The notes under the pieces: model-generated
The model's input: the letters and a program-made list of their open reading frames with translations, nothing else
What the model was told of the DNA's origin: nothing
Database searches by the model: none
Part shown: in pieces, positions 7,761-16,426 of the stretch
How the letters are laid out: each line of letters opens with the position of its first letter
Position numbering within the stretch: the stretch's first letter is position 1
Translations under genes and position numbers: made by a program
Assembly (NCBI GenBank): GCA_041688385.1
Contig: JBDNIH010000153.1
Span: 1-36,768, forward strand
Direction of reading: 5' to 3'
DNA: 36,768 nt
DNA from: UBA7662 sp041688385
GTDB lineage: Bacteria; Bacteroidota; Bacteroidia; UBA7662

Positions 7761-9295
7761 TAAATATGGGGTTGAAGTATAAAATTGCGCCAGAGCTCGG
7801 CTTGTTCGCCTTTTAATACGCGCGGAAACTTGTGTTGCCCGCCCAATTTACCCTTTGCCGCAAGCCAGTTGGTAAAAAGGTGTGCTGGAAGCTGTTCCAC
7901 AACGATTTCCTTTAGCGCATGCCTGCGTTCAACGGCATAATCATCATTAATAGCACAAAGGGTTTCATCTAAGCACTTTTTCACAGCAACGATATCTACC
8001 ACCGAATCGGAACCGATATACCAGTGGTGGGCAAAAAGCGATTCGTAAGACTCCCCAATAAGCGTGAACTCTTTGATTTCCATATTGAGGGTTTCGGCAA
8101 CATGGGCTATTGCTTGATTCATGTTTTCGACCGACAAGTGCTCACCACACAGGCTTATAAAATGTTTGGTACGACCTGTGATTTTAATTTCCATGTGCTC
8201 CAGACTGGTGAAACGTATCGTATCACCAATAAGGTAACGCCAAGCACCAGAAACAGTCGACAGTAAAAGCGCATAGTCCACACCCTCTTTGACCTGCCCA
8301 ACATTGTAAGTAGCTGCATGCGGCTTTAAACCTCCCTCTTCATCAAAATTATCGGGTGTAAAAGGTACAAATTCGTAATAAATACCATTGTTAAGTATCA
8401 ATCGCATACCCTTCCTCACATCTTGTGGTCGGGCATCGTAGGCGATAAATCCTTCTGAAGCGAGATAGGTCTCAAAATAGATGAGTGGATGCGCCAACAA
8501 GGTCTCGAAACTCTTTTTGTAGGGTTCAAAAGCTACGCCACCTGTCGCATACACCTTGAGGTTCGGCCAGATATCGTGTATATTATCGAGCTTATACTGT
8601 TCAATGATCCGCTCCATCATTATCTGCAGCCAGGCTGGTACGCCGGCAATCACCCAAATATCCCATTCAGGTGCGTTTTTAACGATGTCGTTGATTTTAG
8701 CATCCCAATCCTTGAGTTTAGAGATGGCTTTGCCAGGCTTGTAAAAGCGTTCGAACCAGAAAGGGATTTTCCCCGTGTTGATGCCACTCAAATCTCCATA
8801 ATAATACCGACCGCTGTAGTTGAGGTGGGTACTTCCACCCAACATGAGCATCCCCTTTTCGTAAAGATCGCTGGAGAAATTATACTGTGCCAGCGTAAAA
8901 ATCTGCTTTACACTTGCAGAGCGCATGGCTTTGATCATTTCGGTGGTAACAGGAATAAATTTAGAAGCGGCCTCCGACGTACCCGAACTCAATGCGAAAT
9001 ACATGATTTTACCTGGCCAAGCCACATTGGGATAGCCTTCCCTACTCCGACTCCACCAACGTTCGTAGATGCTGTTGTAGTCGTATAAATCTACCCTGCG
9101 GGAATACTCTTTAAAAATATCTGGATTTTTGAGCATCGAGGCAAAGCCGTAATAGCGACCAATCTCTGTGTCTTTGGCTTTATTAAGGAGCTTACGTAAT
9201 ACAATCTCCTGCTGCTTTACAGGTGCAAAAGCTTTCATCGACAGTTTAATGCGTAACTGCAGTCCACGTTTAAATAAAGCACCTAGTACTACCAT
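7760..9295 (-). CDS. GH3 family acyl-adenylate-forming protein
   Basis: This protein of about 511 residues belongs to the GH3 family (plant homologues join amino acids to jasmonate, auxin or benzoates via acyl-adenylates). Family stretches include ALSSGTSEAASKFIPVT (the nucleotide-binding Ser/Gly loop), YLASEGFIAYD, and LIGDTIRFTSLE followed by ITGRTKHFISLCGEHLS. The frame is open upstream to 9394 with an ATG at 9385. I prefer ATG 9295 because MVVLGALFKRGLQLR resembles the usual GH3 beginning, gives a normal length and leaves 109 bases for divergent promoters with rfbA. It is followed by LysE with a one-base overlap. The acyl substrate cannot be told from sequence. Confidence 0.88.
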   Translation of the reverse strand: MVVLGALFKRGLQLRIKLSMKAFAPVKQQEIVLRKLLNKAKDTEIGRYYGFASMLKNPDIFKEYSRRVDLYDYNSIYERWWSRSREGYPNVAWPGKIMYFALSSGTSEAASKFIPVTTEMIKAMRSASVKQIFTLAQYNFSSDLYEKGMLMLGGSTHLNYSGRYYYGDLSGINTGKIPFWFERFYKPGKAISKLKDWDAKINDIVKNAPEWDIWVIAGVPAWLQIMMERIIEQYKLDNIHDIWPNLKVYATGGVAFEPYKKSFETLLAHPLIYFETYLASEGFIAYDARPQDVRKGMRLILNNGIYYEFVPFTPDNFDEEGGLKPHAATYNVGQVKEGVDYALLLSTVSGAWRYLIGDTIRFTSLEHMEIKITGRTKHFISLCGEHLSVENMNQAIAHVAETLNMEIKEFTLIGESYESLFAHHWYIGSDSVVDIVAVKKCLDETLCAINDDYAVERRHALKEIVVEQLPAHLFTNWLAAKGKLGGQHKFPRVLKGEQAELWRNFILQPHI

Positions 9296-9404
9296 CTCGA
9301 ATTTTCGAATGCCAAAATAACCATTATGTGCCTTATGTGGAACAAAGCAGTTATTTTCGCAAACGAATTGTCGTTTTTTGCTCATCAAAACCAAACAAGC
9401 TCAA

Positions 9405-10265
9405 ATGAAAGGCATCCTACTCGCTGGAGGTTCCGGCACCCGACTTCACCCGCTTACCTTGGCCATGAGTAAGCAGTTGATGCCGGTTTATGACAAACCC
9501 ATGATTTATTATCCGCTGTCGGTGTTGTTAATGGCGGGTATGCGTGATATCCTTCTTATTTCTACCCCACACGACCTGCCCAACTTTCGGAAATTGTTTG
9601 GTGATGGCAGTCAGCTTGGATGCAATTTCAGTTATCAAGTGCAAGAAGTCCCTAATGGGCTAGCTCAGGCTTTTGTTTTAGGTGAAAACTTCATCGGTAA
9701 CGACAAAGCAGCGCTCGTACTCGGCGACAATATATTTTACGGTTCACGTATGGGCCGATTGCTTCAGGAAAACAACGACCCGGATGGTGCGGTGGTTTTC
9801 GCCTATCACGTTTCCGATCCAGAGCGGTATGGCGTAGTTGATTTTGACGAAAATATGCGCGCAATTTCTATCGAAGAAAAGCCCGCACATCCCAAATCCA
9901 ATTATGCAGTACCGGGCTTGTACTTTTACGATAACGATGTAGTTCAAATCGCGAAAGAATTAAAACCAAGTCCACGCGGCGAATATGAAATCACCGACGT
10001 CAACAAACATTATCTCGCTGCCGGCAAATTGAAAGTAGGCGTACTCGACCGGGGCACGGCTTGGTTAGATACCGGCACCTTCGCTTCGTTGATGCAGGCA
10101 AGTCAGTTTGTTCAGGTTATTGAAGAGCGTCAAGGCCTAAAAATCGGCTGTATCGAAGAAATTGCTTTTAATATGGGCTTCATCAATGAGGAACAACTCG
10201 AAAAAGTTGCACTCCCCTTGGTTAAAAGTGGCTACGGCCAATACCTGTTGAACCTTTTGAAATGA
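9405..10265 (+). CDS. rfbA: Glucose-1-phosphate thymidylyltransferase RfbA
   Basis: This 286-residue enzyme makes dTDP-glucose from glucose 1-phosphate and dTTP, the first step to dTDP-rhamnose and other dTDP-sugars. The nucleotide-binding loop LAGGSGTRLHPLT follows the start directly, then SKQLMPVYDKPMIYYPLS, GDNIFYG, and the C-terminal RGTAWLDTGT motif. I chose ATG 9405 rather than the earlier in-frame start at 9378 because the family begins MKGI(I/L)LAGG. It overlaps galE by 4 bases (ATGA). The other dTDP-rhamnose genes (rfbB, rfbC, rfbD) are not in the window. Confidence 0.95.
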   Translation: MKGILLAGGSGTRLHPLTLAMSKQLMPVYDKPMIYYPLSVLLMAGMRDILLISTPHDLPNFRKLFGDGSQLGCNFSYQVQEVPNGLAQAFVLGENFIGNDKAALVLGDNIFYGSRMGRLLQENNDPDGAVVFAYHVSDPERYGVVDFDENMRAISIEEKPAHPKSNYAVPGLYFYDNDVVQIAKELKPSPRGEYEITDVNKHYLAAGKLKVGVLDRGTAWLDTGTFASLMQASQFVQVIEERQGLKIGCIEEIAFNMGFINEEQLEKVALPLVKSGYGQYLLNLLK

Positions 10266-11287
10266 GCAAAATACTGGTCACCGGCGGCTGTGGTTATATC
10301 GGGAGTCATACCCTGGTAGAGCTGGTACAAGCCGGTTATGAGGTGATCAGTGTAGATGATAATTCCCGCTCCGGTGCCGACTTTATCGACCGCGTGAGTG
10401 CTTTATGTGGCCAAACCATCCCCAATTATGTGGTTAATCTCTGCGATTTGCAGGCATTAACAGCCGTATTCGAAGCCCATCCCGATATCAATGGGGTCGT
10501 TCATTTTGCCGCTTACAAATCGGTGGGCGAATCTTCCAAAGAACCGCTGCTGTACTTCGAAAACAATTTGCTTGGTCAGCTTAACCTGCTCAAATGTGTG
10601 CAGCAGTTTAAAGTGCCCCATTTTGTGTTCAGCTCGAGTTGTACCGTTTATGGCAACCCGGAAGTATTGCCGGTAACCGAAGAAAGCCCCTTGCAGGAAG
10701 CCGAATCGCCTTACGGCCGCACCAAAGTAGTGGGAGAAGCCTTTTTACGGGATTTTGTGAAGGTAAACCCCTGCCAAACCATCGCCTTACGTTATTTTAA
10801 CCCGGTGGGCGCCCATCCTTCCAACCAAATCGGCGAATTTATCCTTGGGGTGCCGCCTTATCTTATACCCTATATCACCCAAACCGCCATTGGCAAACGG
10901 GAGGAGCTGGTCGTATTTGGCAACGACTACCCCACCCGAGACGGCACTTGTATACGCGATTACATTCATGTTTGTGATGTGGCCAGAGCCCATGTAAACG
11001 CATTACAATATCTTGAAGCCGGTAAAGCTGAAATAAACTTTGAGGTGTTTAACCTCGGCAGTGGGATAGGCCAGAGTGTGCTGGAAATGATCAGCTCTTT
11101 CGAAAAAGTGACCGGATTACAGCTAAAATGGCGTTTTGGTTCGCGCCGCGCCGGCGATGTAGTCGCCGTTTATGCCGACAACACCCAAGCCCGCCAACAA
11201 CTTGGCTGGGAAATCCGCTTTACGCGCGACGATATGATGCGCACCGCCTGGGCCTGGGAGCAAAAGTTGGCGGAAGAAAATTTATAG
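10262..11287 (+). CDS. galE: UDP-glucose 4-epimerase GalE
   Basis: This 341-residue extended short-chain dehydrogenase interconverts UDP-glucose and UDP-galactose using bound NAD. It has the Rossmann motif VTGGCGYIGSH at the start, a conserved Ser region (FSSSCTVYGNP) and the catalytic Tyr-X3-Lys in SPYGRTKVVGE. It starts inside the last codons of rfbA (ATGA overlap), so the pair is an operon for sugar-nucleotide supply to surface polysaccharides. The TAG stop at 11285-11287 abuts the stop codon of a broken lipoprotein gene on the other strand. Confidence 0.95.
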   Translation: MSKILVTGGCGYIGSHTLVELVQAGYEVISVDDNSRSGADFIDRVSALCGQTIPNYVVNLCDLQALTAVFEAHPDINGVVHFAAYKSVGESSKEPLLYFENNLLGQLNLLKCVQQFKVPHFVFSSSCTVYGNPEVLPVTEESPLQEAESPYGRTKVVGEAFLRDFVKVNPCQTIALRYFNPVGAHPSNQIGEFILGVPPYLIPYITQTAIGKREELVVFGNDYPTRDGTCIRDYIHVCDVARAHVNALQYLEAGKAEINFEVFNLGSGIGQSVLEMISSFEKVTGLQLKWRFGSRRAGDVVAVYADNTQARQQLGWEIRFTRDDMMRTAWAWEQKLAEENL

Positions 11288-11685
11288 TGGATAGTATACT
11301 AATTTGACCGGCCGGTCGCGGTAAAACTCGTAGCTACTGGCAATAGAACTACAATTGTTACTGATTTCCCAACTCGTACTCGAAGGAAATGAAACATCAA
11401 AAAACGTTGACAACTGCGAAAATTCAGCAGCGAAATTTTTGTTTGAAATGTTTTCATTAATAGTTACTGGCTTACCGCCACGCGTATTACTTCCAATAGA
11501 ATAACAATTATTTAAGCAGTTAGAAACAGGAGCACGGGCATAGGTCCCAAAGCCAGTTGCCCAAATACAAGTCCATTAGAGCTTGTATTTTTATTCTCGG
11601 AAGGGAAATCCACTTTATCTTTGGAACAAGCAATCGTTAAAAGGAGAATTACCCCCCTCAATAGTCTAAAATGTGTTACCAACAC
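11282..11685 (-). pseudogene. Frameshifted lipoprotein gene
   Basis: Two overlapping minus-strand frames look like halves of one protein. The first, from GTG 11685, has a hydrophobic core and a lipobox-like LLTIAC, then SKDKVDFPSENKN, and stops at 11514-11512. The second is open from 11575 to TAA 11284-11282, 97 codons without any good start. It has a protein-like composition with four Cys residues (for example ATGFGTYARAP and SFPSSTSWEISNNC). Joining them needs a shift between 11575 and 11514. No ATG is found for the first half. The intact ancestor would be a lipoprotein of about 130 residues; I do not recognise its family. A programmed frameshift or a sequencing error cannot be excluded. 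Confidence 0.6.
11563..11594 (+). terminator. AT-rich hairpin with T-run, possible weak terminator
   Basis: AAATACAAG (11563-11571) and CTTGTATTT (11582-11590) form a perfect 9-pair stem with a 10-base loop, followed by a T-rich tail. On the plus strand it lies 280 bases after galE. The low GC content makes termination uncertain. The same palindrome sits at the frame break of the lipoprotein pseudogene on the other strand. Confidence 0.35.
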
Positions 11686-11777
11686 AGTGTAGATTTTTTA
11701 CCAAAGCAAAACACAATCATTCAGTAGATATTAAATACTCATTAACTTTAAAGCTTCTTTTCCAATCTTATAGTAGC

Positions 11778-13046
11778 ATGCGTGATACCCGAATTTTTGA
11801 ACTCATTGAATTGGAGCGCCAGCGCCAGGAACATGGTCTTGAACTCATCGCCTCCGAAAATTTTGTCAGCCGTCAGGTGATGGAAGCTGCAGGCTCGGTT
11901 TTGACCAACAAATACGCCGAAGGGCTGCCCGGCAAACGTTACTATGGCGGTTGTGAGGTGGTAGATCAAGTGGAACAAATTGCCATCGATCGGGCCAAAC
12001 AGCTTTTTGGTGCTGCCTGGGCCAACGTGCAACCCCATTCGGGTGCACAAGCCAATGCAGCAGTAATGCTGGCCGTGCTACAGCCCGGCGATGATATACT
12101 TGGCTTCGACCTCAGTCATGGGGGGCACCTGACCCACGGTTCACCCGTAAATTTCAGTGGCAAACTCTACAAACCGCATTTTTACGGAGTAGAACGGGAA
12201 ACTGGCCTCATCGATTGGGACAAAGTAGCGGCTAAAGCACATGAAGTGAAGCCAAAACTCTTGATTTGTGGCGCTTCGGCCTATTCGCGTGACTGGGATT
12301 ACGCCCGTCTCCGCAAAATTGCAGATGCGGTAGGTGCACTTTTGCTTGCCGATATTTCGCATCCCGCTGGCTTAATTGCTACCGGCTATCTCAATAATCC
12401 AGTGCCACATTGCCACATCATCACTACCACTACCCACAAAACCTTACGCGGTACAAGGGGTGGTTTAATTATGATGGGCAAAGATTTCCCCAATCCTTGG
12501 GGACTAACCACGCCTAAGGGTGAAGTGAAAATGATGTCGGCGCTATTGGATGCTGCTGTTTTCCCCGGTACGCAAGGTGGACCGTTGGAGCATATTATCG
12601 CGGGTAAAGCCATTGCCTTTGGAGAAGCGCTTACACCGGAATACAAAGCCTATTGTGGTCAGGTCATTAAAAATGCTCAGGCTATGGCCAATGCATTTGT
12701 TCGTCGGGGTTACCATATCATTTCGGGCGGCACAGATAATCATTTGATGTTGATCGACCTCCGCACCAAAAACGTAACCGGCAAACTCGCCGAAAATGTA
12801 TTGGTGAAAGCCGATATCACCGTCAACAAAAACATGGTTCCCTTTGATGATAAATCTCCTTTTGTGACCAGCGGCATACGTGTAGGCACAGCAGCCATCA
12901 CCACGCGTGGTTTGAAAGAAAGTGAGATGGACCAAGTAGTTGAGCTGATTGACAGGGTGTTAACGGCACCAGAAAACGAAGCCAATTTGTTGGCCGTACG
13001 TCAGGAAGTGAATAGCTTAATGAAACGTTTTCCTTTATACGATTAA
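11778..13046 (+). CDS. glyA: Serine hydroxymethyltransferase GlyA
   Basis: This 422-residue PLP enzyme converts serine and tetrahydrofolate to glycine and 5,10-methylene-tetrahydrofolate, the main source of one-carbon units in the cytosol. The N-terminus carries ELIASENFVS and KRYYGGCEVVDQVE. The PLP-binding lysine is Lys221 in TTTHKTLRGTRGG, and VTSGIRVGTAAITTRG lies near the C-terminus. The frame is open further upstream to 11673, but ATG 11778 (MRDTRIFELIE) matches the family start. It is monocistronic, with an intrinsic terminator 22 bases after the stop. Confidence 0.97.
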   Translation: MRDTRIFELIELERQRQEHGLELIASENFVSRQVMEAAGSVLTNKYAEGLPGKRYYGGCEVVDQVEQIAIDRAKQLFGAAWANVQPHSGAQANAAVMLAVLQPGDDILGFDLSHGGHLTHGSPVNFSGKLYKPHFYGVERETGLIDWDKVAAKAHEVKPKLLICGASAYSRDWDYARLRKIADAVGALLLADISHPAGLIATGYLNNPVPHCHIITTTTHKTLRGTRGGLIMMGKDFPNPWGLTTPKGEVKMMSALLDAAVFPGTQGGPLEHIIAGKAIAFGEALTPEYKAYCGQVIKNAQAMANAFVRRGYHIISGGTDNHLMLIDLRTKNVTGKLAENVLVKADITVNKNMVPFDDKSPFVTSGIRVGTAAITTRGLKESEMDQVVELIDRVLTAPENEANLLAVRQEVNSLMKRFPLYD

Positions 13047-13067
13047 CAATAGCACCTTAGTGTACTA

Positions 13068-13094
13068 GCCGGTTCAATTGAATCGGCTTTTTTT
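13068..13094 (+). terminator. Intrinsic terminator of glyA
   Basis: GCCGGTTCAA (13068-13077) pairs with TTGAATCGGC (13078-13087) with one G-T wobble; the inner AATT forms the loop. Seven T residues follow. It lies 22 bases after the glyA stop. Confidence 0.85.
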
Positions 13095-13261
13095 ATGGGC
13101 CAAAACTATTAAGGATGTTTGTGATTTATATTAACCCGTACAAACCAGCATGCTTACAAAACCCATTTGCCTTATTGGTGAATATTTTCCTGAACATTCA
13201 TTTTCAAGTTGAACAGTGGTCGTTTTTTTATTGCCGCTTTTAAGCTTAAGTTAGTACACCG

Positions 13262-14092
13262 ATGAACAGTACCGAAACACTTCCACTATGTGCAAACTGC
13301 CATGCGCAGTTAACCGGAAAATACTGTCACCAATGTGGCGAAAAAGTGCTGGAACCACGTGAAAAGTCGTTTCGTTACTTTTTAGGCCGACTGCTCGACG
13401 CCCTTACCTTTGCCGATGTAAAAGGACTTAATAGCTTTTGGATATTAATTCGGCGACCAGGACTTATCAGTCAATCATACAATCAAGGCATACGCAAACG
13501 TTTTTATCTGCCGCTCAATTTATTCCTGCTCACCAACCTGCTCTACTTTCTGGTTCCGGTATTCAGCACTTTTAATACCAATTACAAAGCTCAGCTGGGG
13601 ATGCAGAATTACAGCCGATATACCCGTACTTGGGTGCTCCAAAAACAGCAGGCATCAGGCTTGGATGAAAAAGCCTATGAAGTAGCCTATAATCAAAAAT
13701 CAAACAGCTTCGCGAAACTACTCATGCTGGCGTTTGTGGGCATATTCGCTTGTTTTTTGGCTATACTTTATTACCGGCGGCAGTACTATTTTACCGATTA
13801 TCTGTCCTTATCTCTCGAATACAATAGTTTTTTAGTCTTTTATGGCACCGTTGTGCTCGCCTTGCTCAGTTGGCTATTGTACGCCATAACTGGCTATGCT
13901 ACCAACGACGGTGAACTCACGTTTTTCATCGGCTTGGCTACCACCCTTTGGATGTATGCTGCGGGGCGTCGGCATTTTGGACTAGGCAAAATAAAAGCCA
14001 TACTTCTCGGTATGGCTTGTATGCTGGCATTAGCCTTTACATTAATGATTTATCGACTGCTACTTTTATATGTTACCGTTTTAAGCCTGTAG
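13262..14092 (+). CDS. DUF3667 family zinc-ribbon membrane protein
   Basis: This 276-residue protein opens with a zinc ribbon, CANCHAQLTGKYCHQCGEK (two CxxC pairs, residues about 10-28). A segment typical of DUF3667 follows: ALTFADVKGLNSFWILIRRP, then YNQGIRKRFYLPLNLFLLTN. The C-terminal two thirds contain about five hydrophobic helices, so it is an inner-membrane protein with a cytosolic ribbon. The function of the family is unknown. The 167 bases upstream show no clear promoter. Its 3' end is only 2 bases from the convergent STAS gene. Confidence 0.75.
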   Translation: MNSTETLPLCANCHAQLTGKYCHQCGEKVLEPREKSFRYFLGRLLDALTFADVKGLNSFWILIRRPGLISQSYNQGIRKRFYLPLNLFLLTNLLYFLVPVFSTFNTNYKAQLGMQNYSRYTRTWVLQKQQASGLDEKAYEVAYNQKSNSFAKLLMLAFVGIFACFLAILYYRRQYYFTDYLSLSLEYNSFLVFYGTVVLALLSWLLYAITGYATNDGELTFFIGLATTLWMYAAGRRHFGLGKIKAILLGMACMLALAFTLMIYRLLLLYVTVLSL

Positions 14093-14094
14093 GC

Positions 14095-14430
14095 TTACAA
14101 CAAGGAAACACCTTCTTCTACATTCAGGGCAAGTTTGAGTATGCCGTCGAGCTGGGAGATTTCGATGAGTTTGCGGATAGAGCTGTTGGCATTGGCAATG
14201 ACAAAACTCCCTTCGGCCGACTGACACAAACGGTTACCTACCAAAATAGCACTTAAGCCCGATGAATCGGCATATTTTACTGCGGATAGGTCGAAGATGA
14301 TGTTTTGAACACCTTCAGAATTCAGGAATACCAACTCCGATTTCAATTGAGGTGAGATAACAGAATCTAACTTCTCTTCTTCTAGGCGAACGAGTGTATA
14401 TTTTTCTTGTTTATCGAGGAGCAATTTCAT
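14095..14430 (-). CDS. STAS domain protein, anti-sigma factor antagonist-like
   Basis: This 111-residue single STAS domain resembles SpoIIAA/RsbV. The core IIFDLSAVKYADSSGLSAIL holds the phosphorylatable serine (DSSGL, residue about 58) that a partner kinase would modify. Such proteins are usually partner-switching regulators controlled by an HPK-like kinase and a PP2C phosphatase; neither is in the window. It follows purC on the same strand after 38 bases and could be its last co-transcribed gene. Its target is unknown. Confidence 0.85.
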   Translation of the reverse strand: MKLLLDKQEKYTLVRLEEEKLDSVISPQLKSELVFLNSEGVQNIIFDLSAVKYADSSGLSAILVGNRLCQSAEGSFVIANANSSIRKLIEISQLDGILKLALNVEEGVSLL

Positions 14431-14468
14431 GGGGTGTGTTATTAATTAGAAACAATAATAGCGTTTTT

Positions 14469-15416
14469 TCAGCCTCTCAGTCCACCCAATGCCGATGAAA
14501 CCGCAGTTTCTATCCGGATTTGCATTTGGTCGATCGGAGATTTAACGAAAGTTTGACCGGTGATGTGTTCATATAACTCAATGTACCGAGCGCTGATTTC
14601 TTCGCGCCAGTTGGCGTCCATGGCCGGAACTTGTTGGCCTTCCAGTCCTTGAAAACCATTTTTAATCAACCACTGCCGTACAAACTCCTTCGAAAGTTGT
14701 TTTTGTTCTTCTCCCCGCTCCTGGCGTTGTGTATACCCTTCGGCATAAAAATAACGAGAAGAATCCGGCGTATGAATTTCGTCGATGAGTATGGGCTGCC
14801 CTTCGTATAAGCCGAATTCGTATTTGGTATCGACCAAAATCAAACCTTTAGCGGCAGCCATTTCCGTTCCGCGGGTAAACAGATTATGGGTATAGGCTTC
14901 GAGTTGAAGATAATGGGCTTCGCTCACCAATCCCTGACGCAGTATTTCTTCCCGAGAGATGTCCATATCATGACCCTCGTGTGCTTTGGTGGTGGGTGTA
15001 ATGATGGGTGCTGGAAGCTTATCGTTTTCTTTCAGTCCTTCGGGTAAATTCACACCACAAACTAGCCGTTTTCCAGCACGGTATTCGCGCCAAGCGTGAC
15101 CAGCAAGGTAGCCACGAATAACCATTTCGACGGGAAAGGCCTGCGCTTTTTTACCAATAGCTACATTAGGATCGGGTGTACTGATGAGCCAGTTGGGCAC
15201 CAGGTCGGCGGTGGCTTTCAGAAAATAAGCAGCCGTTTGGTTCAGTACCTGGCCTTTGTAAGGAATGGGCTCGGGTAGGATAACATCAAAGGCCGAAATA
15301 CGATCGCTAGCGACCATGACCAGCAAATGTGCATCTATTTGATAAACATCTCTCACCTTGCCATGATAAACAGCGGTTTGGCCGGGGAATTGGAAGTGGG
15401 TGCGGGCAAGTGCCAT
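14469..15416 (-). CDS. purC: SAICAR synthase PurC
   Basis: This 315-residue ATP-dependent ligase joins CAIR and aspartate in purine synthesis. Family motifs are GKVRDVYQID near the N-terminus (ATP-binding loop), ASDRISAFDVILPEPIPYKG, EMVIRGYLAGHAWREY, and LVDTKYEFGLYEGQPILIDEIHTPDSSRY. It is the longer form (about 300 residues) rather than the short bacterial form of about 240. It follows phoH after a single base, a pairing common in Bacteroidota. Confidence 0.95.
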   Translation of the reverse strand: MALARTHFQFPGQTAVYHGKVRDVYQIDAHLLVMVASDRISAFDVILPEPIPYKGQVLNQTAAYFLKATADLVPNWLISTPDPNVAIGKKAQAFPVEMVIRGYLAGHAWREYRAGKRLVCGVNLPEGLKENDKLPAPIITPTTKAHEGHDMDISREEILRQGLVSEAHYLQLEAYTHNLFTRGTEMAAAKGLILVDTKYEFGLYEGQPILIDEIHTPDSSRYFYAEGYTQRQERGEEQKQLSKEFVRQWLIKNGFQGLEGQQVPAMDANWREEISARYIELYEHITGQTFVKSPIDQMQIRIETAVSSALGGLRG

Positions 15417-15417
15417 A

Positions 15418-16380
15418 TTATGCGTTTTCGGGTTTGATTTCGTTGTGTTTGTCGTAAGCTCTAACGATTGACTTCACCAGTTTATGGCGTACCACGTCAT
15501 CGGCGGTGAGGTAAACAGCGGCAATGCCTTCAATATCTTTCAGATAGCGTAAAGCCTGAGGCAAACCGCTGCGCTGATGGCGTGGCAAATCGATTTGTGT
15601 GAGATCACCGGTGATGATAAATTTGGCTGTTGGCCCCATACGGGTAAGAAACATCTTCACCTGCATTTCGGTACAGTTTTGTGCTTCGTCGAGTATCACA
15701 AAAGCACGATCGAGGGTGCGACCACGCATAAAGGCGAGCGGTGCAATTTCGATGGTGTTATTTTCGATATAACTCGCCAGTTTTGCGGCTGGCAACATAT
15801 CCTCTAACGCGTCATACAGCGGTCGCAGATACGGGTCTATTTTTTCTTTCAAATCACCGGGCAAAAAGCCGAGGTTCTCCCCTGCTTCTACCGCCGGTCG
15901 GGTGAGTATAATTTTTTTGACTTCTCTATTTTTTAATGCGCGCACGGCCAAAGCCACAGCCGTATACGTTTTACCCGAGCCGGCGGGACCAACAGCAAAA
16001 ACGATATCGTTTTGAAAAGAGGCCTCTACGAGCATCTTCTGGTTGTGGGTGCGGGCCTTTACAACCAATCCATTAGGTCCAAATACAATTGGTTCGTCTT
16101 GTCCCAAATGACCAAAGCGCGGCTGATCGGCGTCCAAAAGCAATAGCGCGAAGTCTTCGTCGCTGATGGTTTTGAAGCGCTCAAAATGGAGGACAATTTT
16201 CTGGAATTTATCTTGGAAGGCTTCTATCAGCACGGCTTCCCCCGACACCTGAAAATGATCGCCACGAGAAGTAAAACGTAAATCGGGATAAGCTGTTTTG
16301 AGGCTTTTAAACCGACTGTTATTGGGTCCGAAAAAGGCAAGTGGGTCTATGCCTTCCAACTTAAAGCTAAAATCAATCAA
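15418..16380 (-). CDS. PhoH family ATPase
   Basis: This 320-residue cytosolic P-loop ATPase has an N-terminal KH-like/PhoH-specific region and a Walker A of GPAGSGKT (residue about 130). The segment ILTRPAVEAGENLGFLPGDL follows, then the Walker B/DEAQ motif VILDEAQNCT and the sensor FIITGDLTQIDLP. The family is linked to RNA metabolism and ribosome maturation (YbeZ), but its exact role is unsettled. The start is TTG 16380; the frame upstream runs into a stop with no ATG or GTG between. It heads an operon with purC and is divergent from the SAM hydrolase gene, 46 bases away. Confidence 0.9.
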   Translation of the reverse strand: MIDFSFKLEGIDPLAFFGPNNSRFKSLKTAYPDLRFTSRGDHFQVSGEAVLIEAFQDKFQKIVLHFERFKTISDEDFALLLLDADQPRFGHLGQDEPIVFGPNGLVVKARTHNQKMLVEASFQNDIVFAVGPAGSGKTYTAVALAVRALKNREVKKIILTRPAVEAGENLGFLPGDLKEKIDPYLRPLYDALEDMLPAAKLASYIENNTIEIAPLAFMRGRTLDRAFVILDEAQNCTEMQVKMFLTRMGPTAKFIITGDLTQIDLPRHQRSGLPQALRYLKDIEGIAAVYLTADDVVRHKLVKSIVRAYDKHNEIKPENA

Positions 16381-16426
16381 ACGTTGTGGATTTAACTAAA
16401 TTTGCGGTGAAACAAATGGCTGCGCG

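Noticed and set aside
9296..9385. Longer GH3 protein starting at ATG 9385
   Set aside because: The extra 30 residues do not resemble the family N-terminus and would leave only about 20 bases to the divergent rfbA start.
16397..16404. TAAATTTG as a -7 box for the SAM hydrolase gene
   Set aside because: It matches the consensus, but there is no TTTG 19-21 bases upstream; left as unproven and not listed as a feature.
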